NCBI GenBank assembly: GCA_009746045.1
Contig: RPFO01000072.1
Coordinates: 3,359,237 to 3,423,236 of the forward strand
Reading direction: 5' to 3'
Length of the DNA: 64,000 nucleotides
Source of the DNA: Mesostigma viride
Lineage: Eukaryota; Streptophyta; Mesostigmatophyceae; Mesostigmatales; Mesostigmataceae
Below, in pieces: positions 33,246 through 44,859 of this stretch. Made by a program: the position numbers and the translations under genes. The notes beneath the pieces are model-generated. The model was not told the origin of the DNA and ran no database searches. It saw only the letters and a program-made list of their open reading frames with translations. Every line of letters starts with the position of its first letter. Positions within the stretch are counted from its first letter, which is position 1.

Positions 33246-33822
33246 ATCTCCTGATCCTTTAATTAATTAATTAATTAATTAATTAATTAATTAATTAATT
33301 AGACTCGTGCTCCCGTTGGGGAGTCACGGAGCATTAACCCCGATGGATGGATGGGTGGGTGCAAACAGTCCTACCGGTCAAAGCTATCTACATCAGCTAC
33401 CTACGACATCTATCTAACAGCAACTAACTACAACATCTATCTATACTGCATCACGTGGCCCTAGGGGAGCTGTCTGGCGTGCCTCCCGTGGGTTTGCACA
33501 CGCGGGCGCTTCCCCACAGGGGGGGGCTCGTTGTCCTCTATTATCAACCTGGGCCCACTTGGCCTTAATTGTCGATCCATCATCTTCTTCCAAATCACGG
33601 AGAGGCCTAGGCCCCCCATGTCCTCTACTAGCTGTTCTTTGAAGGTGCGGGCCTTGCGGCGTCTAACATGCATCAGGGGGCCCGGCCCACGTCAGGAGGT
33701 GCCGGCCAGGCTGAGCTGGCCGCAGTCCTGCGGGGGGGGCACGTGAGGTGTCTACCTGGTTGGTGCGAGCTAGGTGCCCTACTAGCTGCAGGCGCCGCTG
33801 CTTAATTAATGGTGCTGGTGAT
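33246..33822 (-). mobile_element. 5'-truncated LINE, minus strand
   Basis: A long TTAA tail (33259-33300, about ten units), the hairpin CTCCCGTTGGGGAG (33310-33323), a UTR, then the C-terminal end of the LINE polyprotein (33800-33461) with GHLARTNQVDTS, FKEQLVEDMGGLG and KRPRVQTHGR. This uninterrupted copy is the reference that defines the insertion site of the Harbinger-like element at 1320. Confidence 0.8.
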
Positions 33823-33861
33823 ATATGGCATGCCGGCCTGGTACAGGTCCTCATTGCGGAC

Positions 33862-34660
33862 ATGAGCAGCATATCCTACTCTGCGGCGGCCATGGGCGGC
33901 ACGTTGGCTGCCGAGCTTCCCATCCTCTCCTCCACCACCACCGCCACCTCCAAGCTCCTCGCCTCCACCTCCACCACAACCGACGCCCTCACGGCCCAGC
34001 TTCTCGCCATCGACAAGCGCCTGCAGGACAACGCCATAGCCATCGAATGCTTGCAGAACACCGCCGGCATCACTGCTCAGGCGGTGAAGGACATCGCCGC
34101 TCGGCCAGCCCCTGCTGGCCCTGCCGGCGATGCTCCTCCGGCCCATCCCGACCTGGGCGGACATGCTTAAGCAACACGCCACCTCCACCACCTCCGCCGT
34201 CGCCGCGCAGACGCTGGACCTCCGCGAGGAGGCCGAGCTCGCCAAGCGCAGCCTTAACGTCATAGTCAAGCACTTCGACCCGCTGCAGGACGAGACCTCC
34301 GAGACCCTTGCCCTGGCGTTTGAGAACAAAATCCTTGTCCCCATGGCTATCACTGGTAAGGTCAAGCCGCGGGGGGTGACCCGCCTTCCCCGCTCGCGGG
34401 GTAAGGCCGGCCCCTCCCCCTTGCTCCTCACCTTTGACACCATGGCGGATAAGATGGAGTTCCTCAAGTGTCGCAAGCGGCTTGGGGGGACCGCCTACAC
34501 GCTCGGGACGACGACTTGACCTTGACGCAGCAACAACGGCGACGGGAGTTATGGCCGACCTACCTCCAGCTTCGGCAGACGGCGGGACAGAAGCCGGTCT
34601 ACTGGAAGGGGGCGGACATCTACGTCGCCCACAAGCCCTGGCAGGCGACCCCTGCAACCC
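33862..34660 (+). pseudogene. ORF1-like protein, frameshifted
   Basis: Starts MSSISYSAAAMGG and has a Ser/Thr-rich coiled-coil-like region (IDKRLQDNAIAIECLQNTAGI). It shifts frame near 34150 to TWADMLKQHATSTTS and LDLREEAELAKRSLNVIVKHFD. It continues with VTRLPRSRGKAGPSPLLLTF and MADKMEFLKCRKR, shifts again near 34505 to LDDDLTLTQQQRRREL, and ends AHKPWQATPATP. The repeated LDLREEA...IVKHFD and LLTF...LDDDLT blocks define this ORF1 family across the window. Probable role: binding of element RNA; inferred from similarity to the ORF1 C terminus at 12345-13679. Confidence 0.6.
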
Positions 34661-34664
34661 CAGC

Positions 34665-36226
34665 TGTCACGTCCGTGATCATTTACGTCCGTGCACTCAA
34701 GAAGTTACGCGATTGCCGTAATCGGAATCGTTATGTCCGACGTTTGGTTGGTTCCGATTCAGTATAGGCCGCAGGCTTTGTTCCTTGGGCCGGTGTAGAG
34801 CGCCGCGCCGGAAAGGCCTGAATTTCTAGAGTGACAGTCTTAGGTGACCTGACTTAGGTTCGGGCACAAGACTTTGGGGCGCAAAGCCTTGGTGGCTTGC
34901 GCAATATTCCGGTGCGTGACATTTGGCAGTTACGAATCTTTTGTATTGTCCAGACGGAATGAATCATGTTCAGTCCATCGGACAAAGCTAGATACGCAGA
35001 TCGTAGTGTGCGGTGTGCTGGCTCGCACGTGGCTGTCGAATAGACTTGCTCTGCATTTTGCTGGCAGTCTAACTGCACGTCAGGCGGCTTGCTGGCAAAT
35101 GCGACAGCGCATGGATGCCGGGATTTTTGGAGGTATTTAGGAGCACAGCAGCGGCCATGGTGGTCGTTGTTCGCTCGTTACTCTCCCTCACAACTTGGTG
35201 TTGTCGTCAAGGGGTTTAATAGTGGAACAATCCGGAGCAGCCCCCGAGAGTGGTTGCAATGAGTAATTGTCATGAGATTGGTTGACGGAAGTGATAACTG
35301 TTTGGTTTCGTCAAGATGATGTGTGTATTGTGGGCGAGACTCGGGAAGGAACCCGGTCGTCGTTGGCCAGTGAGCCATAGCTGGGGTAAGCGGGATAGGT
35401 AGACAGGATAGGGGGCGCTAAAGGACACTGCCAGCCGTAAGCCAAGCGGAGCAGTGTGGCGTCACCCGAGGCCTGCTAGGTTATCAAGAACCGCTTAGCC
35501 TTATTTGGACAGTGACGCACAAGTACGACATTATACGACTAGACAACACTTGTATTCTTGTCGATGTCTTTTGAAATTAAATGTGAATGGTTTGGTTGCT
35601 TTCCAAATATATAAAGCATCATGGTTTTATTCTACACCTGGCTGGCTACGGAATTGCCTGTCATGAGGTCGGCGGCCAAGTATGTCCGTGACCTGCATCT
35701 CACACTGGATTTTAACGAGCGAACAACCCATGATGGGTTCACTGAGTCCGGCCAGCCTGGGGTTCCTCCTGCTTCACCCAGGGAAGCACAAGGAAGAGGT
35801 TATTGCTTAGCCTTCAAAAGCATCTGAAGAGGTTAGGCTTTTCCCTGAAAAAGCCATTGAAGAGGTTATTGCTTAGCCTTCAAAAGCATCTGAAGAGGTT
35901 AGGCTTTTCCCTGTAAAAAGCCATTGAAGGGGTTATTGCTAAGCCTTTAAAAGCATGCGTGTTATAAAGGTTGTTGCTGATCCTGGAAAAGCATCTTTGA
36001 GCAGCTGGATTTTTTTTTTCCTTTTTGCTGCTGCCTGGAATGACGCCCTCTTTGGGCTTCCTTCTTTTGTGTGAGATGCCTTTCTTTCACTTTTTGCTCT
36101 CACGTTGTTGTGAGCTAAAGAGTGGGGGGGGAGGTGGCATATCACACACATGATTACAGCTGATAGTGGATGCATTCAAGTAGCGGTAATGATCAGTCCA
36201 GGATATAATGGCACGCAAACGCGACA
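34665..36226 (+). repeat. LTR-like unit 1 (1,562 bp)
   Basis: Begins TGTCACG and ends CGCGACA, i.e. TG...CA with short imperfect inverted ends. The array is flanked by the 4-bp duplication CAGC (34661-34664 and 38933-38936). A TATA-like atatataaag lies at about 35609. No protein with recognised motifs is encoded; frames under 90 codons recur only because the unit is repeated. Internally it has a 76-bp-type duplication of gaagaggttattgcttagcc (35796, 35860). Confidence 0.75.
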
Positions 36227-36228
36227 GC

Positions 36229-37790
36229 TGTCACGTCCGTGATCATTTACGTCCGTGCACTCAAGAAGTTACGCGATTGCCGTAATCGGAATCGTTATGT
36301 CCGACGTTTGGTTGGTTCCGATTCAGTATAGGCCGCAGGCTTTGTTCCTTGGGCCGGTGTAGAGCGCCGCGCCGGAAAGGCCTGAATTTCTAGAGTGACA
36401 GTCTTAGGTGACCTGACTTAGGTTCGGGCACAAGACTTTGGGGCGCAAAGCCTTGGTGGCTTGCGCAATATTCCGGTGCGTGACATTTGGCAGTTACGAA
36501 TCTTTTGTATTGTCCAGACGGAATGAATCATGTTCAGTCCATCGGACAAAGCTAGATACGCAGATCGTAGTGTGCGGTGTGCTGGCTCGCACGTGGCTGT
36601 CGAATAGACTTGCTCTGCATTTTGCTGGCAGTCTAACTGCACGTCAGGCGGCTTGCTGGCAAATGCGACAGCGCATGGATGCCGGGATTTTTGGAGGTAT
36701 TTAGGAGCACAGCAGCGGCCATGGTGGTCGTTGTTCGCTCGTTACTCTCCCTCACAACTTGGTGTTGTCGTCAAGGGGTTTAATAGTGGAACAATCCGGA
36801 GCAGCCCCCGAGAGTGGTTGCAATGAGTAATTGTCATGAGATTGGTTGACGGAAGTGATAACTGTTTGGTTTCGTCAAGATGATGTGTGTATTGTGGGCG
36901 AGACTCGGGAAGGAACCCGGTCGTCGTTGGCCAGTGAGCCATAGCTGGGGTAAGCGGGATAGGTAGACAGGATAGGGGGCGCTAAAGGACACTGCCAGCC
37001 GTAAGCCAAGCGGAGCAGTGTGGCGTCACCCGAGGCCTGCTAGGTTATCAAGAACCGCTTAGCCTTATTTGGACAGTGACGCACAAGTACGACATTATAC
37101 GACTAGACAACACTTGTATTCTTGTCGATGTCTTTTGAAATTAAATGTGAATGGTTTGGTTGCTTTCCAAATATATAAAGCATCATGGTTTTATTCTACA
37201 CCTGGCTGGCTACGGAATTGCCTGTCATGAGGTCGGCGGCCAAGTATGTCCGTGACCTGCATCTCACACTGGATTTTAACGAGCGAACAACCCATGATGG
37301 GTTCACTGAGTCCGGCCAGCCTGGGGTTCCTCCTGCTTCACCCAGGGAAGCACAAGGAAGAGGTTATTGCTTAGCCTTCAAAAGCATCTGAAGAGGTTAG
37401 GCTTTTCCCTGAAAAAGCCATTGAAGAGGTTATTGCTTAGCCTTCAAAAGCATCTGAAGAGGTTAGGCTTTTCCCTGTAAAAAGCCATTGAAGGGGTTAT
37501 TGCTAAGCCTTTAAAAGCATGCGTGTTATAAAGGTTGTTGCTGATCCTGGAAAAGCATCTTTGAGCAGCTGGATTTTTTTTTTCCTTTTTGCTGCTGCCT
37601 GGAATGACGCCCTCTTTGGGCTTCCTTCTTTTGTGTGAGATGCCTTTCTTTCACTTTTTGCTCTCACGTTGTTGTGAGCTAAAGAGTGGGGGGGGAGGTG
37701 GCATATCACACACATGATTACAGCTGATAGTGGATGCATTCAAGTAGCGGTAATGATCAGTCCAGGATATAATGGCACGCAAACGCGACA
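36229..37790 (+). repeat. LTR-like unit 2 (1,562 bp)
   Basis: Practically identical to unit 1 and separated from it by only GC (36227-36228), making the junction CA-GC-TG. Confidence 0.8.
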
Positions 37791-37792
37791 GC

Positions 37793-38932
37793 TGTCACGT
37801 CCGTGATCATTTACGTCCGTGCACTCAAGAAGTTACGCGATTGCCGTAATCGGAATCGTTATGTCCGACGTTTGGTTGGTTCCGATTCAGTATAGGCCGC
37901 AGGCTTTGTTCCTTGGGCCGGTGTAGAGCGCCGCGCCGGAAAGGCCTGAATTTCTAGAGTGACAGTCTTAGGTGACCTGACTTAGGTTCGGGCACAAGAC
38001 TTTGGGGCGCAAAGCCTTGGTGGCTTGCGCAATATTCCGGTGCGTGACATTTGGCAGTTACGAATCTTTTGTATTGTCCAGACGGAATGATGTTCAGTCC
38101 ATCGGACAAAGCTAGATACGCAGATCGTAGTGTGCGGTGTGCTGGCTCGCACGTGGCTGTCGAATAGACTTGCTCTGCATTTTGCTGGCAGTCTAACTGC
38201 ACGTCAGGCGGCTTGCTGGCAAATGCGACAGCGCATGGATGCCGGGATTTTTGGAGGTATTTAGGAGCACAGCAGCGGCCATGGTGGTCGTTGTTCGCTC
38301 GTTACTCTCCCTCACAACTTGGTGTTGTCGTCAAGGGGTTTAATAGTGGAACAATCCGGAGCAGCCCCCGAGAGTGGTTGCAATGAGTAATTGTCATGAG
38401 ATTGGTTGACGGAAGTGATAACTGTTTGGTTTCGTCAAGATGATGTGTGTATTGTGGGCGAGACTCGGGAAGGAACCCGGTCGTCGTTGGCCAGTGAGCC
38501 ATAGCTGGGGTAAGCGGGATAGGTAGACAGGATAGGGGGCGCTAAAGGACACTGCCAGCCGTAAGCCAAGCGGAGCAGTGTGGCGTCACCCGAGGCCTGC
38601 TAGGTTATCAAGAACCGCTTAGCCTTATTTGGACAGTGACGCACGAGTACGACATTATACGACTAGACAACACTTGTATTCTTGTCGATGTCTTTTGAAA
38701 TTAAATGTGAATGGTTTGGTTGCTTTCCAAATATATAAAGCATCATGGTTTTATTCTACACCTGGCTGGCTACGGAATTGCCTGTCATGAGGTCGGCGGC
38801 CAAGTATGTCCGTGACCTGCATCTCACACTGGATTTTAGGTGGCATATCACACACATGATTACAGCTGATAGTGGATGCATTCAAGTAGCGGTAATGATC
38901 AGTCCAGGATATAATGGCACGCAAACGCGACA
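37793..38932 (+). repeat. LTR-like unit 3, internally deleted (1,140 bp)
   Basis: Same ends and same GC spacer (37791-37792). It has a 4-base deletion (aatgaatcatg to aatgatg, near 38088) and a deletion of about 418 bases after ctggatttta (38838). Otherwise nearly identical, with one substitution noted (gcacgagtac at 38641). Confidence 0.8.
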
Positions 38933-39402
38933 CAGCCACCCCAGCCATGCACCCCAGCCTAGGGAATATATAGCAGTAGTGTAGACTAGAAAGCTTAGTG
39001 ACGTGGCCATGTATGCCTACGTGATGGGACCACACCCGCCCTTGCAATAGCCGTAGCCATTTCGAGTCATGCTTTGCCCATGCAGGGAGTTACTCCCTGC
39101 TGAGAGGCCATGTGTACCCCAGCTATAGCCTAGCCACATACCTTCCACCCCATATGTCATGCAGGCCTTCTAGGCCCTCTCCTCAAGCCCCCCCTGGGTG
39201 CCTGTGCTTGTTTAGGAGGCATGAACCATCATGGAGGTGCAGGTGCACCTAGTGCACCCAGAGCAGGTGATAGTTGTACATCCTAGCTACACCTGCAGGT
39301 TGTCGCCCTGATTGTATTACAAACCCATAGATGCCCCTTTCTCAGGGCTATGTGTTACATATGCTCCCCACGGAGCTATGATTTTAATTAATTAATTAAT
39401 CC

Positions 39403-39900
39403 TACTCTGAAAATGGAACGCAGCATGTTGGTGACTACCGCGCCATCCAGCTTGCGGGCGCCAGGTCGGCGGTGAGGTCCACGTCTCGGCCCCGCATACG
39501 TGAAAACAGGAAGGACGAGGACCTTGAACAGGTCCTGTTTCTCGATCTTGCCCAGGGGCTTGCGCCACAGGGCCCGGTACTGGCGTAAAGCGTGCCAGGC
39601 GAGGAAAATGCGATGGTCCGGCACATCAACCTCGCAGCTGGGGAGCAGGCTGCCCAGCAGCTCATGACGCGGTCCCGATACAGGACTCGAGAGCCGTCGA
39701 GGAGATAGAGGCCTGGCAGTGAGTGGGTGAGCCCAACCGCCAGGGCCTCTGTCTTCTTGCTGACCTCAAGCCCCACTGCATGCACGGGCCTCGATATAGC
39801 CACTGAGGCAGTCAAGCCATGTCTGCACGTGATCCTTAGAAGGCATCGCCAACTGACACCTACAGGCATCCGCAAAAGTTCTTCTTTCCGGGGAGTGATG
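39403..39900 (-). pseudogene. LINE reverse-transcriptase thumb fragment
   Basis: Minus-strand frames with VGLEVSKKTEALAVG, LYLLDGSRVLYRDR, then KQDLFKVLVLPVFTYAG and ARKLDGAVVTNMLRS align to the region 26900-27270 of the plus-strand LINE. Several frameshifts. It ends exactly at the TTAA tail of the neighbouring element, suggesting that element inserted into this LINE. Confidence 0.7.
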
Positions 39901-40109
39901 CAAGCCTTTCGGATTTGGTACTAGATAAATCATTCGAGATCTGTGTGTGTAGGAGTACTACACACGTGTCCACTCGTGCTATGCCTATGCAGAGAGACGC
40001 TCTCTGTTGAGAAGCCGTGCCCTAGCTCTTGTATAGCCATGCATGATGATCTTCCTCTTCCATGCATGCCGGGATCCCCTTAATTAGCTGGCTTGAACCC
40101 GAGACAGCA
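39901..40109. other. LINE-derived or unassigned sequence
   Basis: Short stretch between the RT fragment and the next TTAA tail. No gene seen. Confidence 0.4.
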
Positions 40110-40746
40110 TTAATTAATTAATTAATTTATTAGGAACATAACTCCGTTGGGAGTATATGTAGCACATATGACGTAGCCCTTAATGAGAAGGCGGGCCTAT
40201 GGCCTATAATACATTCTAATCTAAGCTACTTCCTGCAAGGGTGGGAATGTAAACGACACTTGCTCTAGGTGCCCCAGGGCACCTGTGCACAGCCCCATAT
40301 GATCTATCAAGCTAATGAGCTATGCCCAGCTAAGGGGGAGCCTGTCATGGGGGGGAAGATCAGCATAGCTATACAAGATCGAGCTACTAGAGCGTGGCAT
40401 CTCAGCAGAGAGCAGCTCTCTGCATGGGCACAGCGTAACTAAATAAAGCTAGACATCATCGATCTGGAGTGTGGCACATCATAGGCACACATGTACGTGG
40501 CTAACTGAAATGAGACTCGTGAGTCAGCTGGTATAGACTATAGAGCCTGTAGGAGGCTTACATGTACATGGCCACAGTCTATCTAGATATTCTGCACTAC
40601 TACTGCTGTATTCCCCTAAGCTGGGGCGTCTGGAGTCGGTGGGGCCGCGGGGGTCGCCTGCCAGGGCTTGTGGCCGACGTAGATGGCCGCCCCCTTCCAG
40701 TACAACGGCTGCCCCGCCTTGGTCTGCCGGAGCTGGAGGTAGGCCA
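40110..40746 (-). mobile_element. ORF1-only retroelement, 3' fragment
   Basis: TTAA tail at 40110-40132, hairpin CTCCGTTGGGAG at 40142-40153, a 3' UTR with a leading tatgtagcacatatgacgtag block, and a short ORF1 end (40745-40625; the minus frame encodes a YWKGAAIYVGHKPW-like stretch). 5'-truncated. Confidence 0.65.
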
Positions 40747-40959
40747 GACTGGAGGGGGGCAATGCTGCTCATGCAGTATTTTTATCGGTCACTATGAAAA
40801 AAAGGTTCTCAATACTAACATCCCAGCAAACCTCTTACCAGTTAGATTTCCATTTGTTTATAAAACCTAGCATGCAACATGCATTCTAGCATTTGCAGTG
40901 CATGTTGTAGGGTAGTCATTGGTAGCGCGTTGGTTTGGTATAGCACGTGATAAGTTGGC

Positions 40960-43390
40960 AAGCGAACGAGCCACTGAGCCACGAGCCACGAGCCGTGGAC
41001 GAGCGGACATGGCTGACGGCGGAGCTCAGAACTTTTGCGTCCGAGCCCCAAATGCAGTCAGATCACTTGCAACCGATGTGCATCTTTTCTAGGCGCATCT
41101 GCTACTATACCATCGGTTATAGAGCTGTAACGCAGTATTGTGACCAGCCTGCAGCTATTACGCAAAGCACCACGGTGTCCTTCTGAGACGCATCCGCTGA
41201 TATATTTTCCCGACGCCATTAACTCTTCAACCGTCTGGACTGGAACCACCGAAACGGACTGAGTTTGGGTATCTTTGTGCGCCTGAGAGTAACTAGCCAA
41301 ATAACATTTTCTGGCCCACCCTTGGAACCAAGCATGCTTTTATATCAAATAATGTTTGGGAAATTTGGTTGGTCACATATCTATGCCCCATGCATGCTAT
41401 AAATAGCACCCCCCCCAGGGGGGTACGGTGCACATGGGGTTGGAGACATATATAATGCATTATAGACCATTTACACAAATCAGGTGGCCCTGGCCTTTTA
41501 AAGGCAGTTTATTAGAATCACAGGCATGCCATCAATGCATTCACAGCATGAAATGTCACAGAACTGCACATGCTATCTAGCAAACAGCCCAAAATAGCTC
41601 AGACCGTTATAACGGTGCAAGCTATTTTGGGACGGTTGCTAGAACTGCCGTATAGGTTTCCTATCCCAAAGTGGCACAAAACAACAACTAGATGGCCACA
41701 AAAGCAATGCCAACACCATGTCCAGCATATAAGACACAAGCTCATGCTATACAATAGGTGTAAGGCTCATATCAAGGCCTAAAGCGCGCGTACAAAGGGT
41801 GGCAAGGAGCTACATCACTAACACACCCAATGAACGACAAAACACCTCTATGTTCTTGGAAACAATGAATAAAACAATAGGAATAAGTTGGTATAATGCT
41901 CCCATGCAAACAGGTTATGGGTATCTCCACGATTTTCACATGCAATGGATGCAAAACAAGAAGGTGGGCGTTGGCCAGCAAAACAAGAAGCCACGCCTAA
42001 CACTGGTCAGAAAAGAACTTGTCTCGGGGTGCTTGACCAAGGAAAAGCATTGGGTAATCAACGTTACCATATTAGTGACCGATAACAATCGTTACCTCGC
42101 TATTTCCGTTGCAGCATCAGCTAACGGTGACCAAACATGGTCCAAAATCTGCTTGACCTGATGGTATTCCCCAACCATGACAAGCCGATGCGTAGAGGCA
42201 GCAAAACAACAAAAAGACAATCACAACCCCTCGGTAATAACTCTGATATTAGCTTTAAACGATAATACAACTATATACGGCTAATAGAACACGCTTGGAG
42301 GCTAGAACGTACCAGGTCGGTACAGCAGATTACCTTTCTTGCGCGAGCCAGCACGCCAGAGTAATGGACGTAGCCTCGAGCCTTTACTGGCTGCCAATGC
42401 TAATCAATCTTGTTGGGAACAACGTACTAAATTGATCGATGCGCAGATGTCTGGGAAAATTCGGCCTAGCAACATGCAGCACTCGCACCATCACTGCCTG
42501 GCCGCTAACGTCATTTGCTGCGCCGACCAGCACCCCGAGACCCATCTACGTACCTCCGAACCTTCCATGGCTAGGGATATTCAATTTTTAGGATCTAAGA
42601 ATCATGCCTACAAAATTTGAGTCCAATACGTCAAGCCATTCTCTCGTACCAGTCAGTTCTTTGCACCGCCATAGCCGTGCGCGTCAATATTTTTCCTGCA
42701 CGTCGGTCCCGTTGGACCATGGTACCCCCCTAACTTTGCTCAAGCATATCTCCCTGGCCAGGTGTCCAAAGTACGGTCTGAAGTGCTCTACGGAAAGCTG
42801 ACGTCTAGATCTTTCGATCCCCCCAGGTTTGACCGTTAAATTATTATTGGCGCGGCGCCTGGTAGGCGCACAAACTCAGTCCGTTAGAGTGGTAGGACTT
42901 CAACTGGTACCACGAAAACGGCGCGAGAACGGTTTAAGAGTTAATACGCACTAATATGGCCAGCAAACGCTCCTCCGCGCAACCGGCGCAGCCAGCCAGG
43001 CGGCTGCGCTCGGCCCTGAAAATACGTCTGCAGCTCCGGCTTCAGCTTCGCCCACCGGCCCAGAAGGCCGTGGCGCCACTGGCCAATTAAGCTCTAGTGT
43101 TTGCCCAGCCCCCTTCCGGGCTCGCCTCGACCGCAGCGTCGCCTGAGTGAGCCCAATTAAGCGCAGTCGCCCTGCCGAGCCGACCTGGGAAGCGTCCGAC
43201 TTTGACGCCAGCCAGCCCGGCTTCTTTGACAAGCTCACCCACGACAAGATCCTGAGCTACGTGTTCTGGGGATCAACCGCCTCGCTTATTGAACTGGGCA
43301 AGCAGCTCTTCCACCAGGGTCGCCTCGTCAACGCTTTCTTTCAGAAGCGCCCATTCGACTACACTATACTTTTCGTCCGAGGGTAGTAAA
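40960..43390 (+). mobile_element. ORF1-type element 5' part, split by a TTAA element
   Basis: The leader at 40990-41222 (gctgacggcggagctcagaa..., gctgatatattttcccg) matches the leader at 28655-28765. After the insertion 41223-42940 it continues ttaatacgcactaatatggc and the ORF1 start MASKRSSAQPAQP (42957). A better preserved frame at 43153-43386 reads KRSRPAEPTWEASDFD followed by PGFFDKLTHDKILSYVFWGS. It breaks off at about 43390, where a different minisatellite begins. Confidence 0.65.
41223..42940. mobile_element. TTAA-flanked inverted-repeat element, 1.7 kb
   Basis: Host sequence gccaTTAA/TTAAtacgc shows a TTAA duplication (41219-41222, 42941-42944). The termini are CTCTT(C/A)AACCGT in inverse orientation. 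Further in, both ends share AACGGACTGAGTTTG and TGTGCGCCT in inverse order with small indels. TTAA specificity suggests piggyBac-like transposition, but piggyBac termini usually start CC, so the class is uncertain. The interior (41300-42850) is AT-rich and has no transposase. Confidence 0.6.
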
Positions 43391-43512
43391 AAGGATCCGA
43401 GGCGTAAATTACGAGGTGGTAATTTACGGCACAGACTACTCTTACCGTTTGTATAAGAGTTCGGATCTTTCTCGTAAGCTACGAGTTAGATCCGAGGTAA
43501 GATCCGACGTCG

Positions 43513-43675
43513 TAATTTACGAGGTAGTAATTTACGAGGTAGTAATTTACGAGGTAGTAATGTACGAGGTAGTAATGTACGAGGTAGTAATGTACGAGGT
43601 AGTAATTTACGAGGTAGTAAGGTACGAGGTAGTAATTTGCGAGGTAGTAATTTACGAGTTGGTAATTTACGATCC
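43513..43675 (+). repeat. 15-bp minisatellite
   Basis: About eleven units of gtagtaatttacgag with variants (aatgtacgag, aaggtacgag, aatttgcgag). The flanks (43393-43510, 43676-43720) contain single gtaatttacg and gatccgag blocks. The period is a multiple of three, giving a VIYEV-type frame that I do not credit. Confidence 0.8.
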
Positions 43676-43719
43676 CGGTACTCGGTCCCGTAGGTTACGA
43701 CGTCGTATGCTTCTCGCGT

Positions 43720-44385
43720 ACACTACCGGTACTACAATCATGTCGCTATGTCGTTCTGAATTGCAGTACGCATGTCACTTATCAGAATTTCACTTTGATT
43801 TCACTTATCATTTCGGTCAACCTAACCCCTAACACCCATTTACCCGGGGGAAAAAAATGAATGGCATTTGCAGCAAGGCTCATGCAAGACGAGTTCCTAT
43901 TTCATAAAAAATTTCATTATTAAATGCAGGATTACATGTCATGCACAAAAATCCAACGCCTTCACAGAAAATAGCATATCAAGTCTTCTGACGACAATAT
44001 CAAGTCAATATCAAATTCGTGGCTTCTCTTCGTGGCTTGAAATACTGTTTCCATGCGGTGCTTAGGACAGCTCCGGGGATGTCGGCACCGCACAGAAGCT
44101 CCATCCGGGAGCAAGTGCGCCGGGGGAAGATGTTGTACATCCAGAGCTCGATATGTGCGGGAAGCCGTCGTGTTGGAAACCGAGGTGTCTGCACATAATT
44201 CCGCGCGCAGGCAGCTTGTGCCTTTACGGGGGAAGACCTGCGACACAAAAACCGTGTCCGGACAATGCAATACGGAGAAATGGCAACGGCAGATGGAGTC
44301 GGCTAAGGCCGCTTGTAAGGAAAGTGATTTTTAATGCACGAATAAATGTATAATGCATGCTACATCGCCATCGCTTGGGCGGTGA
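43720..44385. other. No gene supported
   Basis: A frame at 44053-44334 has mixed composition but no motif and no homology visible within the window. Nothing else is seen. Confidence 0.4.
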
Positions 44386-44389
44386 AAAG

Positions 44390-44625
44390 ACAAGGACCAA
44401 CCACATGCCCCCACCTACCCTTCGTGCATCCCGCCCTTGACGAGGCACAACCATGTGCCCCCACCTACCCTTTGTGCGTCCCTCCCTTGACAAGAAACAA
44501 GCACGTGCACCTATCTAACCTTTGTGCATCCCTTCCTTGGCAAGGAACAAGCACACCCACCCACCTACTCCACATGCATCCCTCCCTTGACAAGGAACAA
44601 GCACGATCACCCAGCTACCCACTAG
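44390..44625 (+). repeat. Minisatellite of about 60-65 bp, four units
   Basis: Units contain cccacctaccctt, tgtgc(a/g)tcc(c)tcccttgac and aaggaacaagcac. They have diverged moderately from one another. Confidence 0.65.
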
Positions 44626-44859
44626 CACGGCAGCAAGGCAGACCTTACAATGGCAAGTGATGTTTATCGGTAGAAACTGTTAGACAACTAGCAAACGAGC
44701 CAGCCGGTGAAGAGCAAGGCACGCATGCAAGGAATTTGTCGTTGCCTATGTCTACGCTTGTGTTTGTCACTGCAGTTGAAATCTGCATTTGCATCAGCAG
44801 GCCCGATCGAACCCCATGTCGCCACCCGCATTTCCACTTATACTTCACGGCCCCTTATT

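Larger units (their letters stand above)
33823..39402 (+). mobile_element. ORF1-only retroelement carrying an LTR-like array
   Basis: Plus-strand copy of the ORF1-only family. Coding region about 33860-34660, then host sequence ending cccCAGC at 34664, then an inserted array (34665-38932). The element resumes with CAGCcacc at 38933 and runs through a 3' UTR to the hairpin (inverse form at 39364-39375) and TTAA tail (39384-39400). The mirror copy at 31938-33035 confirms that the two halves belong together. Confidence 0.8.

Noticed and set aside
34854..38984. Repeated short frames inside the 1.56-kb units
   Set aside because: They recur only because the unit is repeated; short, without motifs, and on both strands.
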